From NCBI RefSeq assembly GCF_004193775.1, contig NC_041005.1, positions 13,921,865 through 13,985,864 of the forward strand: a stretch of 64,000 nt of DNA, read 5' to 3'. Source of the DNA: Glycine soja (Eukaryota; Streptophyta; Magnoliopsida; Fabales; Fabaceae). Each line of letters opens with the position of its first letter. Position 1 is the stretch's first letter. Both the position numbers and the translations under genes were made by a program. Positions 36,195 through 48,021 of this stretch are shown piece after piece. The notes under the pieces were generated by a model. That model did not search any database. It saw only the letters and a list, made by a program, of their open reading frames with translations, and was not told where the DNA came from.

Positions 36195-37040
36195 CTAATG
36201 ATTATTTTTTCCACCTAAAAAAGCTTTTTGTAGAACTAAGTCTTCTTTTTCAAATGTACATAGGATGACCTTCATATTGTACCTAGTCATTATTTTTCCT
36301 TTTAATGTTGTATCTCTTATAGCGGCTACCTTTCTTCTTTCCTCAATGAAGTCCAATTCAGTTATGAGGCTCTCTTCATTCTGCTCCAAATTCAAGTTTG
36401 CAATTTTGAAGGTCAGTTCTCCTATTTCTTTAGGAATGACCACCTCAATTCCATACGCCATCCTGAATGGAGTTTCTCTTGTAGCAAAGTGGCGTGTTGT
36501 TCAATATGCCCATAAAACATGTGGTGGTTGTTCTACCCAAGTGCCTTTAGCCTATTTTACTCTACTCATCAACCCTCGTAAAATAATCCAATTTGTTGCC
36601 TTGGCTTGGTCGTTTGTCTGAGGATGCTTTACGGATGTGAATCTTTGCATGATGTTCAATCCTGAACAATTGACAAAATTTCCTATCATTGAACTGAGTG
36701 CCATTGTCTATCACAATTACATTGGGAATCCTGAACCTGCAAATTATCTTTCTAAACACAAAGTTCTCAATATTTTTAGTAGTAATGATCATGAGGGTTT
36801 CTACTTTGACCCACTTAGTAAAGTAGTCCACAACTGCCACTAAGTATTTGACCTGTCCTGGGGGGCCCTTGGAAAAGGTCCTAATGTCAATTCCCCACCA
36901 AAGGTATGGCCATGGAGATGCTAAACTATGTAGCTCATTCATCAGTTCATATGGTATATTGGCACATTTTTTTGCTTCTTCCACAATTTCGCATGTAGTT
37001 GGTTGCATCGATTTCAATGGCCAGCCATTAATAGCCAACT
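36195..37040 (-). pseudogene. Integrase remnant of Tat-like element 2
   Basis: GPPGQVKYLVAVVDYFTKWV and FRIPNVIVIDNGTQFND give the rve core, preceded by WPYLWWGIDI. The C-terminal part (36461-36195) has MAYGIEVVIPKEIGEL and ERRKVAAIRDTT, typical after the core. A frame break after IHIRKASSD separates the two open segments. Confidence 0.82.
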
Positions 37041-37188
37041 TTCAATATCTTTCTGGCCAAAGTTCTGTGTTCAGAATGTTGACCACAACACCCTTTATGT
37101 ATTTCAACCATCACATATTCTTCTTCTACCACTTTTAAACATTTCAAGAGTGGCTGAGTGAACCCTTTTCTATAAAGATTCTTATCTA

Positions 37189-37800
37189 TTATACAGAAAT
37201 TTGCAGCCCTTCTTTGAAATTACCTTCTTTTCTTTTGATCTCTTCTAGGCTTATACCATTTTCTATGTATTCAAGGATCAACTCCATCCAACTTTCTTGC
37301 CTTTCTATCATCATGAAAAACCATGGAGCATGTATTGTTTGACGGACAACAGTCACCATCCTATCATGTTCTTCAATATTAGATAGCTTTGACAATAAGT
37401 CGACTCTTTGCAAGATTGTTTCCTTAACTTGGTATTCTCCATTTAACTGATTGACCATCAATTTGGAGACATTGAACACTATTAGCACTTGAACCTTCAT
37501 GTCGGTTGCTATTTCCAATCCTAATAGGCATGCTTCATATTCTATTTGGTTGTTTGTGAGTGGGAACGTTAATGTTAGTGCTTGTTCAAGCATGAATCCA
37601 TGTGGAGACTTTAAAGATTCCTGCCCCACATCATGTCTCACTAGATGATCGATCAACAAATAGGACCCAAGGTAACTCCGCCAGCTTCTTTTCATCTTTG
37701 GTGGGTGTTATTTCAACTATGAAGTCGATTAGGCATTGGGCTTTGAGTTCTTGTCTCGGTTGATATTGCAAACTGTACTCCAAAAGTTCAATTGCTCATG
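37189..37800 (-). pseudogene. RNase H remnant of Tat-like element 2
   Basis: The open segment includes GFMLEQALTLTFPLTNNQIEYEACLLGLE, here noted by its key parts NNQIEYEA and LLGLEIATD, then SKLMVNQLNGEYQVKE. These match the second RNase H domain of Tat polyproteins. The canonical YVDGSS start is displaced by a frame break upstream. Confidence 0.72.
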
Positions 37801-37899
37801 CTACCATTCTTCTCGCCAAGTTAGGTCAGTGTAGTATCTGCCTAATCGGCTAATTAGTTTTTACTATGATTGGGTGTTCTTGAAAGTAGGGATGTAACC

Positions 37900-38545
37900 T
37901 TCGAGTTGGAAATATTAAGGCTAACACAAATTTTTCAAATTTAGGGTATCGTAACTCAAAATTTTGAAGTGCTTAACTTATGAAACCTTGTTGATGATGC
38001 TAATTTTCCATTCAATTTCTAAATATCTTTGATTACATTCAGAGTTTGCATCTCCAATATAGCTTGGCATTTGTCAGGATTTAATTAAATCCCTTTTTCA
38101 GATAACACGTAGCCTAAGAACTTTCCTACAGATACCTTGAAAGCATATTTTTTGGGATTTAGGCATATGTTGTACTTGAGTAATTGAGCAATGGTTTCCG
38201 CCAAATCCGTTATGTATTGTTTTGGAGTATTACTTTTGACTATCATGTTTTCCACATAGGCCTCTAAGTTCCGACTTATTTATTTTTCAAAGACTTTGTT
38301 CATCATCCTTTGGTATGTAGCACCAACATTCTTTAATCCAAAAGACATGGCTTTGTAGCAGTAATTGGCTTTCTTTCTCATGAAAGCAATCTTTTCCTGA
38401 TCGTCAAGGTGTAAAGGTATTTGGTTGTAACCCGAATATGCATCCATGAATAGCTGGGAGATCTGTCCACCCACTTATCTATGTTAGGAAGCAGATATGA
38501 ATCTTTTGGACAATGCTTATTTAGATCGATATAATCAACACACAT
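37900..38545 (-). pseudogene. Reverse transcriptase remnant of Tat-like element 2, catalytic residues changed
   Basis: VCVDYIDLNKHCPKDSY, MDAYSGYNQIPLHLDDQEK and KAMSFGLKNVGATYQRMMN are standard RT blocks. The catalytic YVDD reads YVEN (38258-38247), losing both aspartates, and the N-terminal RT blocks are deleted. It cannot be active. Confidence 0.82.
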
Positions 38546-38555
38546 TTTCCATTTT

Positions 38556-39740
38556 TTATTTGTCTTTTAGACAAGAGTCATCACTTTTTGTTCTAACTTT
38601 ATAAGTCATTCTTTCATCTAACTTAGGCGGCTTGTCACTTTTTGTTTGTGTTGTTGTCTTTTGTGCATTTTTCTTTTTAGACGACTTTAACTTTCCAGCT
38701 TCCAAGACATTTTCATAATTGATGTATTTTTCAATTTTTTTCATAAATTCCTCTAGAGCTTTTGAGATGGATACGAAGAAAAGAGATCTTTCCTTTACAC
38801 TATCCTTCGCTAGCATCAACACTATTTTGAACTGTAGGTTATTCACGGCTCTTGCCTCCTTGTTGAATCATGAAATGCACTATCTTAATGACTCCTCAGG
38901 TCCTTAACGGATTAGCTTTAAGTTAGCCTCTGATTTTTTCCTTTCTTTGCTAGTTACAAAGGTGGATCTAAATTTTTCTCTTAAATCAAGCCACAAGTCA
39001 ATGGATCTTGACAACAAAGATTGAAACCACCTCAACAAAGTGGACTTTAATGACATTGGAAATGTGCGACACATTATCAAGGCTAAAGCTCTTTTGTATG
39101 ACTGTTCTAATTCAAACATTGATAAATGATCGTTCAGACCAGATGATCTATCATACAACTCAATTGCTTAAAGATATCTCAACTTCTTTGGGAGTTGGAG
39201 CTCCACCAAGCATTTTGAAAATGACATATTTAACGAAGTCATTTCGTTAGAATCCACCTCTTCTTCCATCTCTATGGCAATAGTGATCGATGATTCTCTT
39301 TTTTGGGATTTCATTGGAATTTGTGACTTTGATTTGCTCAACTTATTTTCGCTTTATTTTTTCCTTACCTGCAAGTCTCTTTCATCTTTTTGTTTTTTCT
39401 TTCAAGTGCTCGTTCTATGCATCACCCTTTTCTATTCGTAGATTTGTGATAAATTTTTATTGTTCTTCAAGCACTAATTTTTATTGTTTACATCTCTATG
39501 AGCTAAATTAGTTGAGTGCTTGTGCATGTTGCACTCTCTTCTATCCTTGGAGAACCTATGGTTTGATCACAAGTGAAGAGTGCATAGCTGTTGTTGAAGC
39601 TTTTTTGGTTTGCACGCTCACCATAACAAAGATCCCTAAACTATGGATCTTTTTATCTTAGAGAATTAACGTTCCCATAGAGGGTGCCATGGTCATGGTG
39701 TAGGATATGGTGTGTGGTTTGGCTCGTGCAATATTGGATA
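38556..39740 (-). pseudogene. gag remnant of Tat-like element 2
   Basis: ALIMCRTFPMSLKSTLLRWF and WLDLREKFRSTFVTSKERK match the retrotransposon gag core. A following piece has SISKALEEFMKKIEKYINYE and a lysine-rich tail, then a stop, and the sequence passes directly into RT. No zinc knuckle or protease is left. Confidence 0.75.
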
Positions 39741-39746
39741 AAGTAA

Positions 39747-40262
39747 ATGAGAAACAAAGAATGCGAAAGAGAAATCAGAGAAAGAATTCAAGAGAGAGTT
39801 TGAGAATACTCATAGTATTGAAATTGTGTTGTCCCTCCTGAATATAATTATAGGATACATATTTATAGTGTATACCTATGTGGCATTACCATCCACTTGG
39901 CTTATACAAGTATTTGTGTTAAGTGTCCAATTCTGAGGGTTACATTGGATGTGCCTAGAGTCAGCTTGCCCTTAGGGTATTTCTTATTTAAGTCAGCTTA
40001 TTGATCCTACAATCGGTTTGTAATCCTTAAGTTGGTCTTCATGTATCTATGTTTTGTGTCTCATGTATACATCTTGTGAAGTTGATATTTACCATGGAAT
40101 AGTTGCCCTCGAGTTGATATTGTCTTAGAGAGATAATGTCGACTTGACCAGTGTGGAAGTTCATATTTACCCCAGAATAGTTGCCCTTGGTTTAAAATTG
40201 TCTCGGAGAGGCAATGTTGACTTGACAAGTGTGAAGTTGATATTTACCTTGGAACATTTTCC
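39747..40262 (-). repeat. 5' LTR of Tat-like element 2
   Basis: Direct repeat of 26823-27371. Its outer end is less certain: homology runs out in the third tandem unit near 40262 (TTGGAACA), while the other copy extends further. Confidence 0.72.
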
Positions 40263-41005
40263 TTTCATCCCTTTGTGTCACTCTCTTACTCATAAGTAAA
40301 GTTTCTTTAAAGAGTGAAATCACCATGGGATCTTATCAGTAGCCACAATTGTCACTTTCATATTTCTCATGCTTTCAACCTATTTGTCATGATCTTGCTA
40401 GGACTTAGGAGGTTGAATTGGTCTCTTTATGTTTATTTGTAGGAAAATATGGTTCCTTCTTCTTTTCTTTATTTTTTTTAAGTTTAGGATTTCTAACATG
40501 TTTAGTTTATTAGTCTTGAGTGTGTGTGCCTATGTTTTTGTAACTGCCAGTGTGTTGGTCTATATTTTTGTTGATCTGATCAACTTCTATTTAATGAGAA
40601 TAAAAAGTTATATTCATTAGTGTCATTGCACGAAAGTCTCAATTTTCTTATTGCACTTTACAAATTACATATTCTATGATGACCTTGAGAAACAAAATAA
40701 ATAGCAGAGACCAAAACATTGATGGCTCTCGACGTGCAAGAATATGGCTCTCGACATGTTATAGCAGACCCTAACACCGTCTTCAGTGAGTTTTTCACTC
40801 CATATTTATCCTATGTGCATTTATTCTTCTTCTTAATTATATTTTTTCTTCTATGTCATCCACTCTTTCATTGGATATGTCCATTCATCCATCTTATCTC
40901 ATCTTTTCTATGTTCATTAAAACATTATTCACCCATGATTGCAATTTTAATACAAAGGAATTTGATTAAGTTTCACATGAATGATCTTTGGTGAATAAAA
41001 TGTCT
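40263..41005. other. Stretch without recognised gene
   Basis: AT-rich; the short open frames have no recognisable motif. It separates Tat-like element 2 from the copia fragment. Confidence 0.45.
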
Positions 41006-41009
41006 TGAC

Positions 41010-42545
41010 AGATTAATTAGTTAACTACATTATTTATTTAACTTGGCTCATTAGTTAATTGCTACTTACAACTTAGTTGTAGCTTAGCTATCACTTTTTT
41101 GTTATTATAGTTACTTCTCAATTGTGTATATATACTTGTGATAACACCTTTGTATGTAAGATTCTCAATTAATCAAAGATAATTTTCATTCTTCTGTTAC
41201 ACATTTTCTATCTTCTTCCTTTTCTCTGAGAATCTCCATTCATCATCCTGAACTGGTGTGATTTTGAAGCTTTTTGCAGCATAACTCGTTTTCCTTTTTC
41301 TGTTCTAATCATACATTTTCCTTCTTGGTTGATTTTTGCATCTCAGATCTAATTCATCAACATAGGTGGAGAAATAGATCGAACTCTCAATGTTTATTTC
41401 CCTTACTATTTGCATCCAAGTAAGAATCCAGTTATTGATCTTGTTTTACTAGTTCTAGATCTAATGAACTATAATTCATGGAGTCGATTGATGTTAACAG
41501 CTTTGAATGCGAAGAACAAGGTTGAATTTGTAGATGGAACTCTATTGTAGCCTCCAACGGCTAGTTCTTTGTATTCTACATGGAAATGATGTAATAATAT
41601 GTTGATTTCATGGCTATCTCATTCAGTTTTAGCCTCAATTTGACATTGCATTTTATGGATGGATAATGCCATTAATATCTAGAAGGATTTGAAAATCACA
41701 AGATTCACGAGGAGATCTGTAATGAATTTGAGATTTGCAACAAGAAGTTTCAGCCATAAGACAATGTGATTGAAACGATAACTGCTTACTTTACAAAAAT
41801 TTGTATAATATGGGATGAACTTGAGAATTATAAACCAGATCCAATTATACTGACAAAGTTTGTATTCATTGTGGAAAGACTAGGCATATTGGTAATGACT
41901 GTTACAGAAAACATGGTTTTCCTCTTGGACACATGTTTCATAACAACCAAGCAGCTTCAATAATTAATAGTGGCAGAAATTGAGAATGTCATAAAGAATA
42001 ATTTAATGATCAACAAAAGCAAGTCAATTTCACATCACAACAGTATCGGGCACTACTAGTTTTAATTCCATAACACAATCACAGAACTTCAACACCTTTT
42101 ACATCTCACATTAATCAGATTTGTACTTTTCCCTCTCATTATACTTTTTTTATAGGTAATATTCTTCCTCTCACTTACATTATTGGCAAAGATACTCGTG
42201 CAACCTAGATATTAGATATAGGAGCAACAACTCATGTTTCTTCTTCCTTAGCACTTTATACTACATATAAACAGATTACTACCATAGTTGTTAGACTCCC
42301 CACGGGTCAACAGGTGTTGAACCCTTATATCTTGATGTCCTTTATTTGCCTAGTTTAACTTTCAATCTTATCTCCATTTCCAAACTTATCTCATCCTTGA
42401 ATTGTCGATCAACTTAGTTCTTCTTCAAACACATTGGTCATATAGGGTGTGAGCAACTTGAAGATGATTGGTATCATTGATGAGGTAGATGTCTTATACA
42501 AGTTGGTGATGTCTTCTGCTTTTGGTGTTGATTCAACCAAAGATA
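41010..42545 (+). mobile_element. Ty1/copia fragment: partial LTR, gag and protease region
   Basis: An LTR-like 5' part (about 41010-41205; GTGTATATATACTTGTGATAA) leads into broken gag: YYLHPSKNP, NYNSWSRLMLTALNAKNKVE, FVDGTLL and ILWMDNAINI. A CX2CX4HX4C knuckle (CIHCGKTRHIGNDC, from 41861) follows. The protease-like stretch has ILDIGATTHVSSSLALYTTY and LPTGQQV, ending near LKMIGIIDEVDVLYKLV. Many stops. It ends abruptly at about 42545 where GCTAAGCG-type sequence begins, so integrase and RT are missing. Confidence 0.8.
41861..41914 (+). other. Copia gag zinc knuckle coding segment
   Basis: Encodes CIHCGKTRHIGNDCYRKH, the CCHC motif with spacing 2-4-4, used for RNA packaging in this family. 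Confidence 0.85.
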
Positions 42546-42649
42546 GCTAAGCCCATCATACACTTTGGCTAAGCGCGAGTTGTTGCTGCCAAGCTCATTT
42601 CTTTGCAGCCATAATTGAGGTTCATGAAGCTAAGCGCCAGTCATGGCGG
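42546..42649 (+). mobile_element. Left flank of the CACTA insertion: part of the GCTAAGCG-rich Athila-like element
   Basis: Contains AGCTAAGC and GCTAAGCG motifs like those resuming at 57771 after the CACTA element. The CGG at 42647-42649 is repeated at 57768-57770, so the two flanks were once continuous. Confidence 0.7.
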
Positions 42650-42920
42650 CACTACTAAAAAAAAGCTTTCTACATCGCCCAATTAACATCGGTTATAGCT
42701 AAAACCGATGTTAACGAAAGCACGATGGCATTTTTGTAAATAAGTAGACTTAGTTAACATCGATTTTTCCAAAACCGATGTTAGTATTCCTTTGTTAACA
42801 TCGGTTTTGTAAAAACCGATGTTATCGAGTCGATGTTAACATCGGTTTTATAATCACTGATGTTACATAGTTGATGTTAACATCGGTTATTTTTAAAACA
42901 CCGATGTTGTTATCATTATA
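42650..42920. repeat. Left subterminal repeat array of the CACTA element
   Basis: Several copies of TTAACATCGGTT and its complement AACCGATGTTAA in alternating orientation. In CACTA elements such motifs are the binding sites of the element's own TnpA-type protein. Confidence 0.88.
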
Positions 42921-42947
42921 TATTAAACTTCTGAAATTGCACAACCC

Positions 42948-43635
42948 GTGCCCTTGAACCCTATCGTTCTTCTTCTTTCTCCTTGCGCTTGAACCCTATC
43001 GTTCTACTTCTTTCTCCTTGTGTCAAAGTCGCCTGCACTTCTTTGACTGCAACCACATTGTGGAGATCGTGTTTGTGGAGATCGTCTTATCCATTGAGGT
43101 ACGTCCTTTCATTTTAACATTAGGCGTTCATCATTTTAACATTTGCTCACTTTCGCAGGTCGAAGAAAAGTAGGAAAGGAAAGAGTCCCGGAAAGGGTAC
43201 TCCCAGGGCGTGTTTCTCCTTCCGCCTGAGTTTGTTTTTGTCGCAAACTGGGCTACGCTTCCGTCACTGCAACCACATTGTCGAGTTCGCGTTTGTGGAG
43301 TTCGTGTCTGCACTTCCATCGAAGGTATGTCTCTGTTGTATGTTAATGATGAAAATCCATTGCTCAATGGTCTGTCTCTGTTGTGATGTTTCGAAACCCT
43401 AGTTAGGCACAAAGGGTTAATCGTAACTGAATCTGTAGTGATTTAGGACCATATGTAACTGCCTTAAGCAGTTATTGCAGAATAAATTATGGAGTAACAG
43501 CAGGGGGGTTAGGCAGTTTTTAGTGGGTTTTCAAGAAGGGAGAGACGAGGCTGTCAAATTTACATAGAGGGTTTCAGGGATAAAGCTTTGATTTACACAG
43601 AGGGTTTCAGGGACAAAGCTTTGATTTACATATTG
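42948..43635. repeat. Short duplications in the 5' region of the CACTA element
   Basis: CTTGAACCCTATCGTTCT occurs twice (near 42953 and 42988). CTGCAACCACATTGT occurs at about 43047 and 43267. A 33-bp block with GAGGGTTTCAGGGA and AAAGCTTTGATTTACA is tandemly doubled at 43567-43632. No coding sequence was recognised; this may be leader of the CACTA transcript. Confidence 0.6.
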
Positions 43636-43915
43636 AATTTCATCCAAATTTTTGACAAGTCATTGTTACTTCCATCAATATTGATATTGTATCATGCTTA
43701 ATTATATGCATTTGCTTATTCTGATAATTGTGTGTTGTGTGCTTATTTCTTCCATGCAGGTACATGATTCCTATTTGTTGTGAGAGTGAAATGATGGGCA
43801 GCAGCACCAACTGAGGTGAATTTATATTTCCTTTTTTTTGTCTTTATCTTTGTTAGTTTGTTATATATTTTTTATTTTATATGTTTGAGTTTTAAATGTG
43901 TAAAAAATAGAAATA

Positions 43916-44080
43916 GCCTTCCCTGCCATTGATAGAGTTTTTTGGTTCCATTTGGATAATTTGGCTTCATATTTTTTGATCAGTGGTGTTAAAACTGAAT
44001 TAATCAAAGTAGCCTTCCCTGCCATTGATAGAGTTTTCTGGTTCCATTTGGATAATTTGGCTTCATATTTTTTGATAGAA
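43916..44080 (-). pseudogene. LINE reverse-transcriptase fragment, tandemly duplicated (96-bp period)
   Basis: On the minus strand KKYEAKLSKWNQKTLSMAGK occurs twice in one open frame, with ATLINSVLTPL after the first copy. It corresponds to the region following YADD in plant LINE ORF2 (compare WKQRHLSFGGRVTLIQSILT at about 1260-1200). The fragment is inside the CACTA element. Confidence 0.75.
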
Positions 44081-44089
44081 TTCACTGAC

Positions 44090-45670
44090 TTTCTCTTCCC
44101 TTCCAGTACATATTTTTATTTATTTTCAAAAACCTGCAGTCTCTTTTGATTTTCATTTTTACCTCTGTTCCACTGTGGCCATTTAACCAAAGAAAATGGC
44201 ATATTACCAATCATCCTTTCTTCACCAGAGCCATCACAGCCTCAATGCTTTGTTTTTCACTAGTCTGCAATCTGAATTTGTCTTATCCATGGAATTCTTG
44301 TTTTCTTAATTCGTTTTCCCAATGCTTATAATAGGTCACTGTCTCGTTGAAGCTGGTTTAGAATTATGAATCCTAAGTTCATTGATGAAAAAACAATTGA
44401 CTAATTGCCCAAGTCACACCTAACACAAGTCAAAGGGGCTTTTCCTGGACCGTGTATTCAATAACTGTGTGACATTAATGTATCGTTGTTTGTGGGTCAG
44501 ATTGGTTAATTATTATGGAGGTCTAAGATACACTTAGTAATAGTTAACCAATCTGCCATTGACGTTATGATATCACAAATTAAGAGTCATTGTGCATCCA
44601 ATGCTTGGTTAATGTTTCATTCCCCTATTTAATCTTTTGATCTACCTGTCCACTGGGTCTTGGAGCTTAGGTTTCATTTGCTAATATGCATTGGGTCCTT
44701 GAGTCGGTGAAACCGATAGCTTGGGTCTTTAAATTGAACATTTTGGGTCCAATGTACATTTTCGGCTTTGCAGGATTTAGCTAATTTGGTTCGTCTTTTA
44801 TTTATTCTTATTTGGGCTATGCTAATAATCGTCTGATCTGTGGGCATGAAGGGTGTCATGCTAGAAGCCTAAACAATATGTTTTATTTTTTTTATCAGTC
44901 TCTTGTGGGTTTTTTCTTCTTTTTTCTTCTAATAGTTATTTTTTGCAAGTTTATATTATTTTTCTTTTCTGTCGGGCATGTAAAACTATTAGTATAATTA
45001 GCAATGAATGGTGTAGAATTCTATCAAAATTAAATACTTATTAAACCAAATGTTTGTTTAATAAAAGCAATTTTCAAGCTATTATGACACACTTTACTGC
45101 TCCTACCATAGCTATAGAGCTAGCTAACTAGCTGTGAAAGTGAAGTGCTGCAGCAGAATGGCTTTAATTTGACCTCAATCTGGATCTAATTCACTCACTG
45201 ACTACTACTCTCTGCATATGTTCTTTTACTGCTTTCATCTCCATTTATAACATCTTTTTCAAAAATACGAATGGCTTTTTTATTTATTTTTCTAAACACT
45301 AAATTATGCTACCATAGTATTTTCAGATTCCATTGGGAGCGATTTTAGCCATTGCTGATTCTGTGGTCATTGCTGTTTCGAAATTGAAACTGGTCCTACG
45401 GTCATTGCTAGAAAGTCAATTGTGCTGAAGCCTCGAACTCAGGTATTTATATGTTTCATTCGAAAACTAATTTGAAATTGTTGTTGTATGCATTACTGGT
45501 ATATTTGAAACTTATGCTATGCCTGTCTACATGACCTTTCTTTCATGGGACTAATATGTTGATGCCTCTCTACATGACCTTTTTTTTACTGGACTGATAT
45601 CTTTTAAGTATTGACTGTGATTTTGGCTCTTAGAACTTGTTAATTGTTAGTGTTCAATGTTTTTGTATTT
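44090..45670. other. CACTA interior without recognised gene
   Basis: AT-rich, short open frames without motifs. Presumably intron or leader of the CACTA transcript, or spacer. Confidence 0.4.
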
Positions 45671-46606
45671 TTATATTTTTTTTTTGCTCAGCAAAAATAG
45701 ATATGTATTAGATAGATGAAATATTACCAGAGGTACTGTGAGAACAGATATATTTTGAACATAGCTGGTAAGCGGTCTTTGATGAGTCTCTAGGTAAAAA
45801 TCTTTGCCTTAGGTGGTATTTTAAGCTTCCACAGAAACACAAAGCTCCCATCCACTGGATCCCCCCTTATTTCCTCCATCAGGAACTTGTAAGCAGTATT
45901 GGTCGAATAGATACCACTCGAATGTTGCTTCCAAATCCAAGAATCTGCTCTTTGTTGCTGAACTGATATCAGTCCTATTTCCTCTATGAATTCTGCAGCC
46001 ATTGAAGCTTAACTATCGAATAGGTTTCTCCTCCAATTAAAATTCCATTCCCACCCTTCCTCCTTGTGGCTTCCCATGTGTCTGATAGTTTCCTGTTGTT
46101 GGTTAGAAACTTGATAGAGCGTAGGAAATTTGTCCATTAAACTTCTGTCCCCCCCTAACCATTTGTCCTCCCAAAATCTGGTCATGTCTCCACAGCGCAC
46201 CTTCCACTGAATTTGGTCTTTTATTTTGATTGACTCCTCTATTTGATTGAGCTGCCTTTGGTCCTTCCACCAATGGGAGTGTAAGCTGCTATTTCTTCCC
46301 TCATCTAAATTTCTCCACCCCCATATATATTTTTATCTACTGCCCTTCTGTATATGTATTTTGTGACTGCCACTGCCCAGCCCTCTAATGTTGTAGGAAA
46401 AAATATTCATCTATGAGTTTTCCTCTCTCCCAACTCCATAGCTTCATTTCTGTCTCTAGCCTCCATATCTGCAAAGCTTTGAATAAAACACAAGTGACAT
46501 GTGTCTGCTTCCAAGCCTATGGTTGTCCCCAAGTCCCATAATTGCTGGGCCTCTTCCAACAGCTGATTGTTACAAACAATTTTGCTTTTTAATCTCTTTT
46601 CTGCTT
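45671..46606 (-). mobile_element. LINE copy with large internal deletion, nested in the CACTA element
   Basis: Minus strand: the ORF1 C-terminus (EAQQLWDLGTTIGLE, ending TAG just before an ATG), then the ORF2 start MNIFSYNIRGLGSGS. This passes directly into the late part of ORF2: NSSLHSHWWKDQRQLN, MTRFWEDKWLGGD, GWEWNFNWRRNLF and SGIYSTNTAYKFL. Most of the endonuclease and all of the RT are gone. The 3' end reads GGTAATATTTC...TTTTTGCTGAGC and an A-run at about 45685-45674. Confidence 0.78.
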
Positions 46607-46610
46607 CCAA

Positions 46611-46740
46611 TTTTTTTTTTGATCAGCAAAGGTAATCTATATATTAATTGGAGTACCAGAGGTACTTTATTTTTTTTGCTCAGCAAAAATAATATATATA
46701 TTGCATAAAGTACCAGAGGTACTAATAATACAAAAGGACC
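46611..46740 (-). repeat. Two consecutive LINE 3' tails
   Basis: Minus strand: GTACCTCTGGTACTTTATG...TTTTTGCTGAGC plus an A-run, then GTACCTCTGGTACTCCAAT...CCTTTGCTGATC plus an A-run. The same motif forms the tail at 45671-45740. This arrangement suggests LINE insertion next to an existing tail, or tail duplication. Confidence 0.75.
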
Positions 46741-48020
46741 ATATGAGTGGTTCCACAGCCAGACGTTAATATTCTGAGAGGGAACCACTCTATGCATACT
46801 GATTTGGTATAGAATTAACATAAAGTAGATTCCTATCTATGTAATCCTCTTCTGCTTCATAAAGCTTTTTGTAAAGCTGGTTGCCCATTGATTAAAATGG
46901 ACTGTAAAGCCTTTCTCGAAACTCCTAAGCCAAGACCAAAGTAGAAACATTGTATCTTCAAATAGTGAATTAGCGTTAAAGGTTGCATTAGAGAACACTA
47001 TATTATTTCTAAGCTTCCAAATAGACCAAGTTAAGGCTAACCACCAGTATTGCCATCTGTTTGTCCTTAGTCCATCGAGTTGAACACCAACATGTTGAAG
47101 AAAGTCCTGCTTTGGACTAAACGGGAATACGCCTTTAATCTGCAACCATGACATGGTGTCCCACCAGATGGGTTGTATTTTACAGCAATGGAAAAACATA
47201 TGGGATGCATCCTCCTCTGAATTCCTGCAGAAAGGACATTGCAAATCTGTAATCTGTACCTATCTCCTCCTCAAATTCTATCGTGTTGGTAATCTATCTC
47301 TTATCAATCTCCATGCAAATACTGCAATCCTAACTGGAATTTTTAATTTCCATAGCTTCTCAAAACAGTCCTCCTGTCTACCACCTGCTGCTTCTTCCCC
47401 TAACAAGTTGTATGCAGTTCTTGTTGAATAGTGACCTGCTGGATCTCCAGACCATATCCAAGTATCTGTGCCTTGTTGCTGAATTGCTGAATCTTCAATG
47501 TCTGTGAGAAAATGAACTGCTGAATCAATTTCATTTTCAAACAATGGCCTTCTCCAAGAGAGATTCCACTCCCACCCTCCATCTGTATGTATTTCCATTG
47601 ATCTTATGACTTGATGTTGTTGTAGTGATATTGAGTATAGTCTAGGATATTTTTCAGCCAATGATTCCTCCTCCCCATTCCACTTGTCCTCCTAAAACTT
47701 TATTTGGTATCCGCTGCCCACACTCCACTTCATTCCCTGTTGGATAATCTATCCTTGGTGTGAGCTGGTGAAAGCCTTTTGTAAGTCTCTCCACCAAACA
47801 GATTTGTTGCCTACCCTGTCCACTTCAGCCACAGAAACACACACACACACACAACCATACACACACACACACACACACACATAGCCATACACACACACAC
47901 ACAAAAACACACACACACACACACACACAGAAACACACAAACACAGACCCTCATTAGCCCTGTCAGTCCTTCAGCCACTAAATCAAAGAGTAATGGAGCC
48001 AAAGGGTCTCATTGTCTCAA
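46741..48020 (-). pseudogene. LINE ORF2 3' portion, RT piece and zf-RVT region split by a microsatellite
   Basis: Minus strand: RT motif DPLAPLLFDLVAEGLTGLM (48000-47945), then the CA/GT microsatellite. After it come NKSVWWRDLQKAF, AEKYPRLYSISLQQHQVIRS, GGWEWNLSWRRPLFENEID and FAWRLIRDRLPTR (47661-47278). The zf-RVT segment CPFCRNSEEDASHMFFHC (47240-47187) is followed by WWLALTWSIWKLRNNIVFS. YADD and the sequence after it are missing; one frame break near 47270 separates the last two segments. Confidence 0.82.
47829..47945. repeat. (CA)n microsatellite in the LINE fragment
   Basis: Interrupted CA repeat with CCATACACAC and GAAACACA variants; further short CA runs occur at 48030-48062. It lies where the middle of the LINE RT should be. 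Confidence 0.9.
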
Positions 48021-48021
48021 G

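Larger units (their letters stand above)
26823..40262 (-). mobile_element. Tat-like Ty3/gypsy LTR retrotransposon 2, minus orientation, with internal deletion and nested insert
   Basis: Direct repeats at 26823-27371 and 39747-40262 bound a unit with minus-strand gag, RT, RNase H and integrase and a plus-strand ORF beyond integrase, the same design as element 1. Protease and the N-terminal RT are missing: gag passes straight into VCVDYIDLNKHCPKDSY near 38540. Without the nested 3.16-kb composite (28753-31912) it is about 10.3 kb. The LTR sequences are unlike those of element 1, so these are different families. The outer LTR boundaries are approximate. Confidence 0.82.

Noticed and set aside
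47749..48002. Cysteine/valine-rich frames (VCVCVCV) on the minus strand
   Set aside because: These are translations of the CA microsatellite, not a metallothionein-like or secreted peptide.
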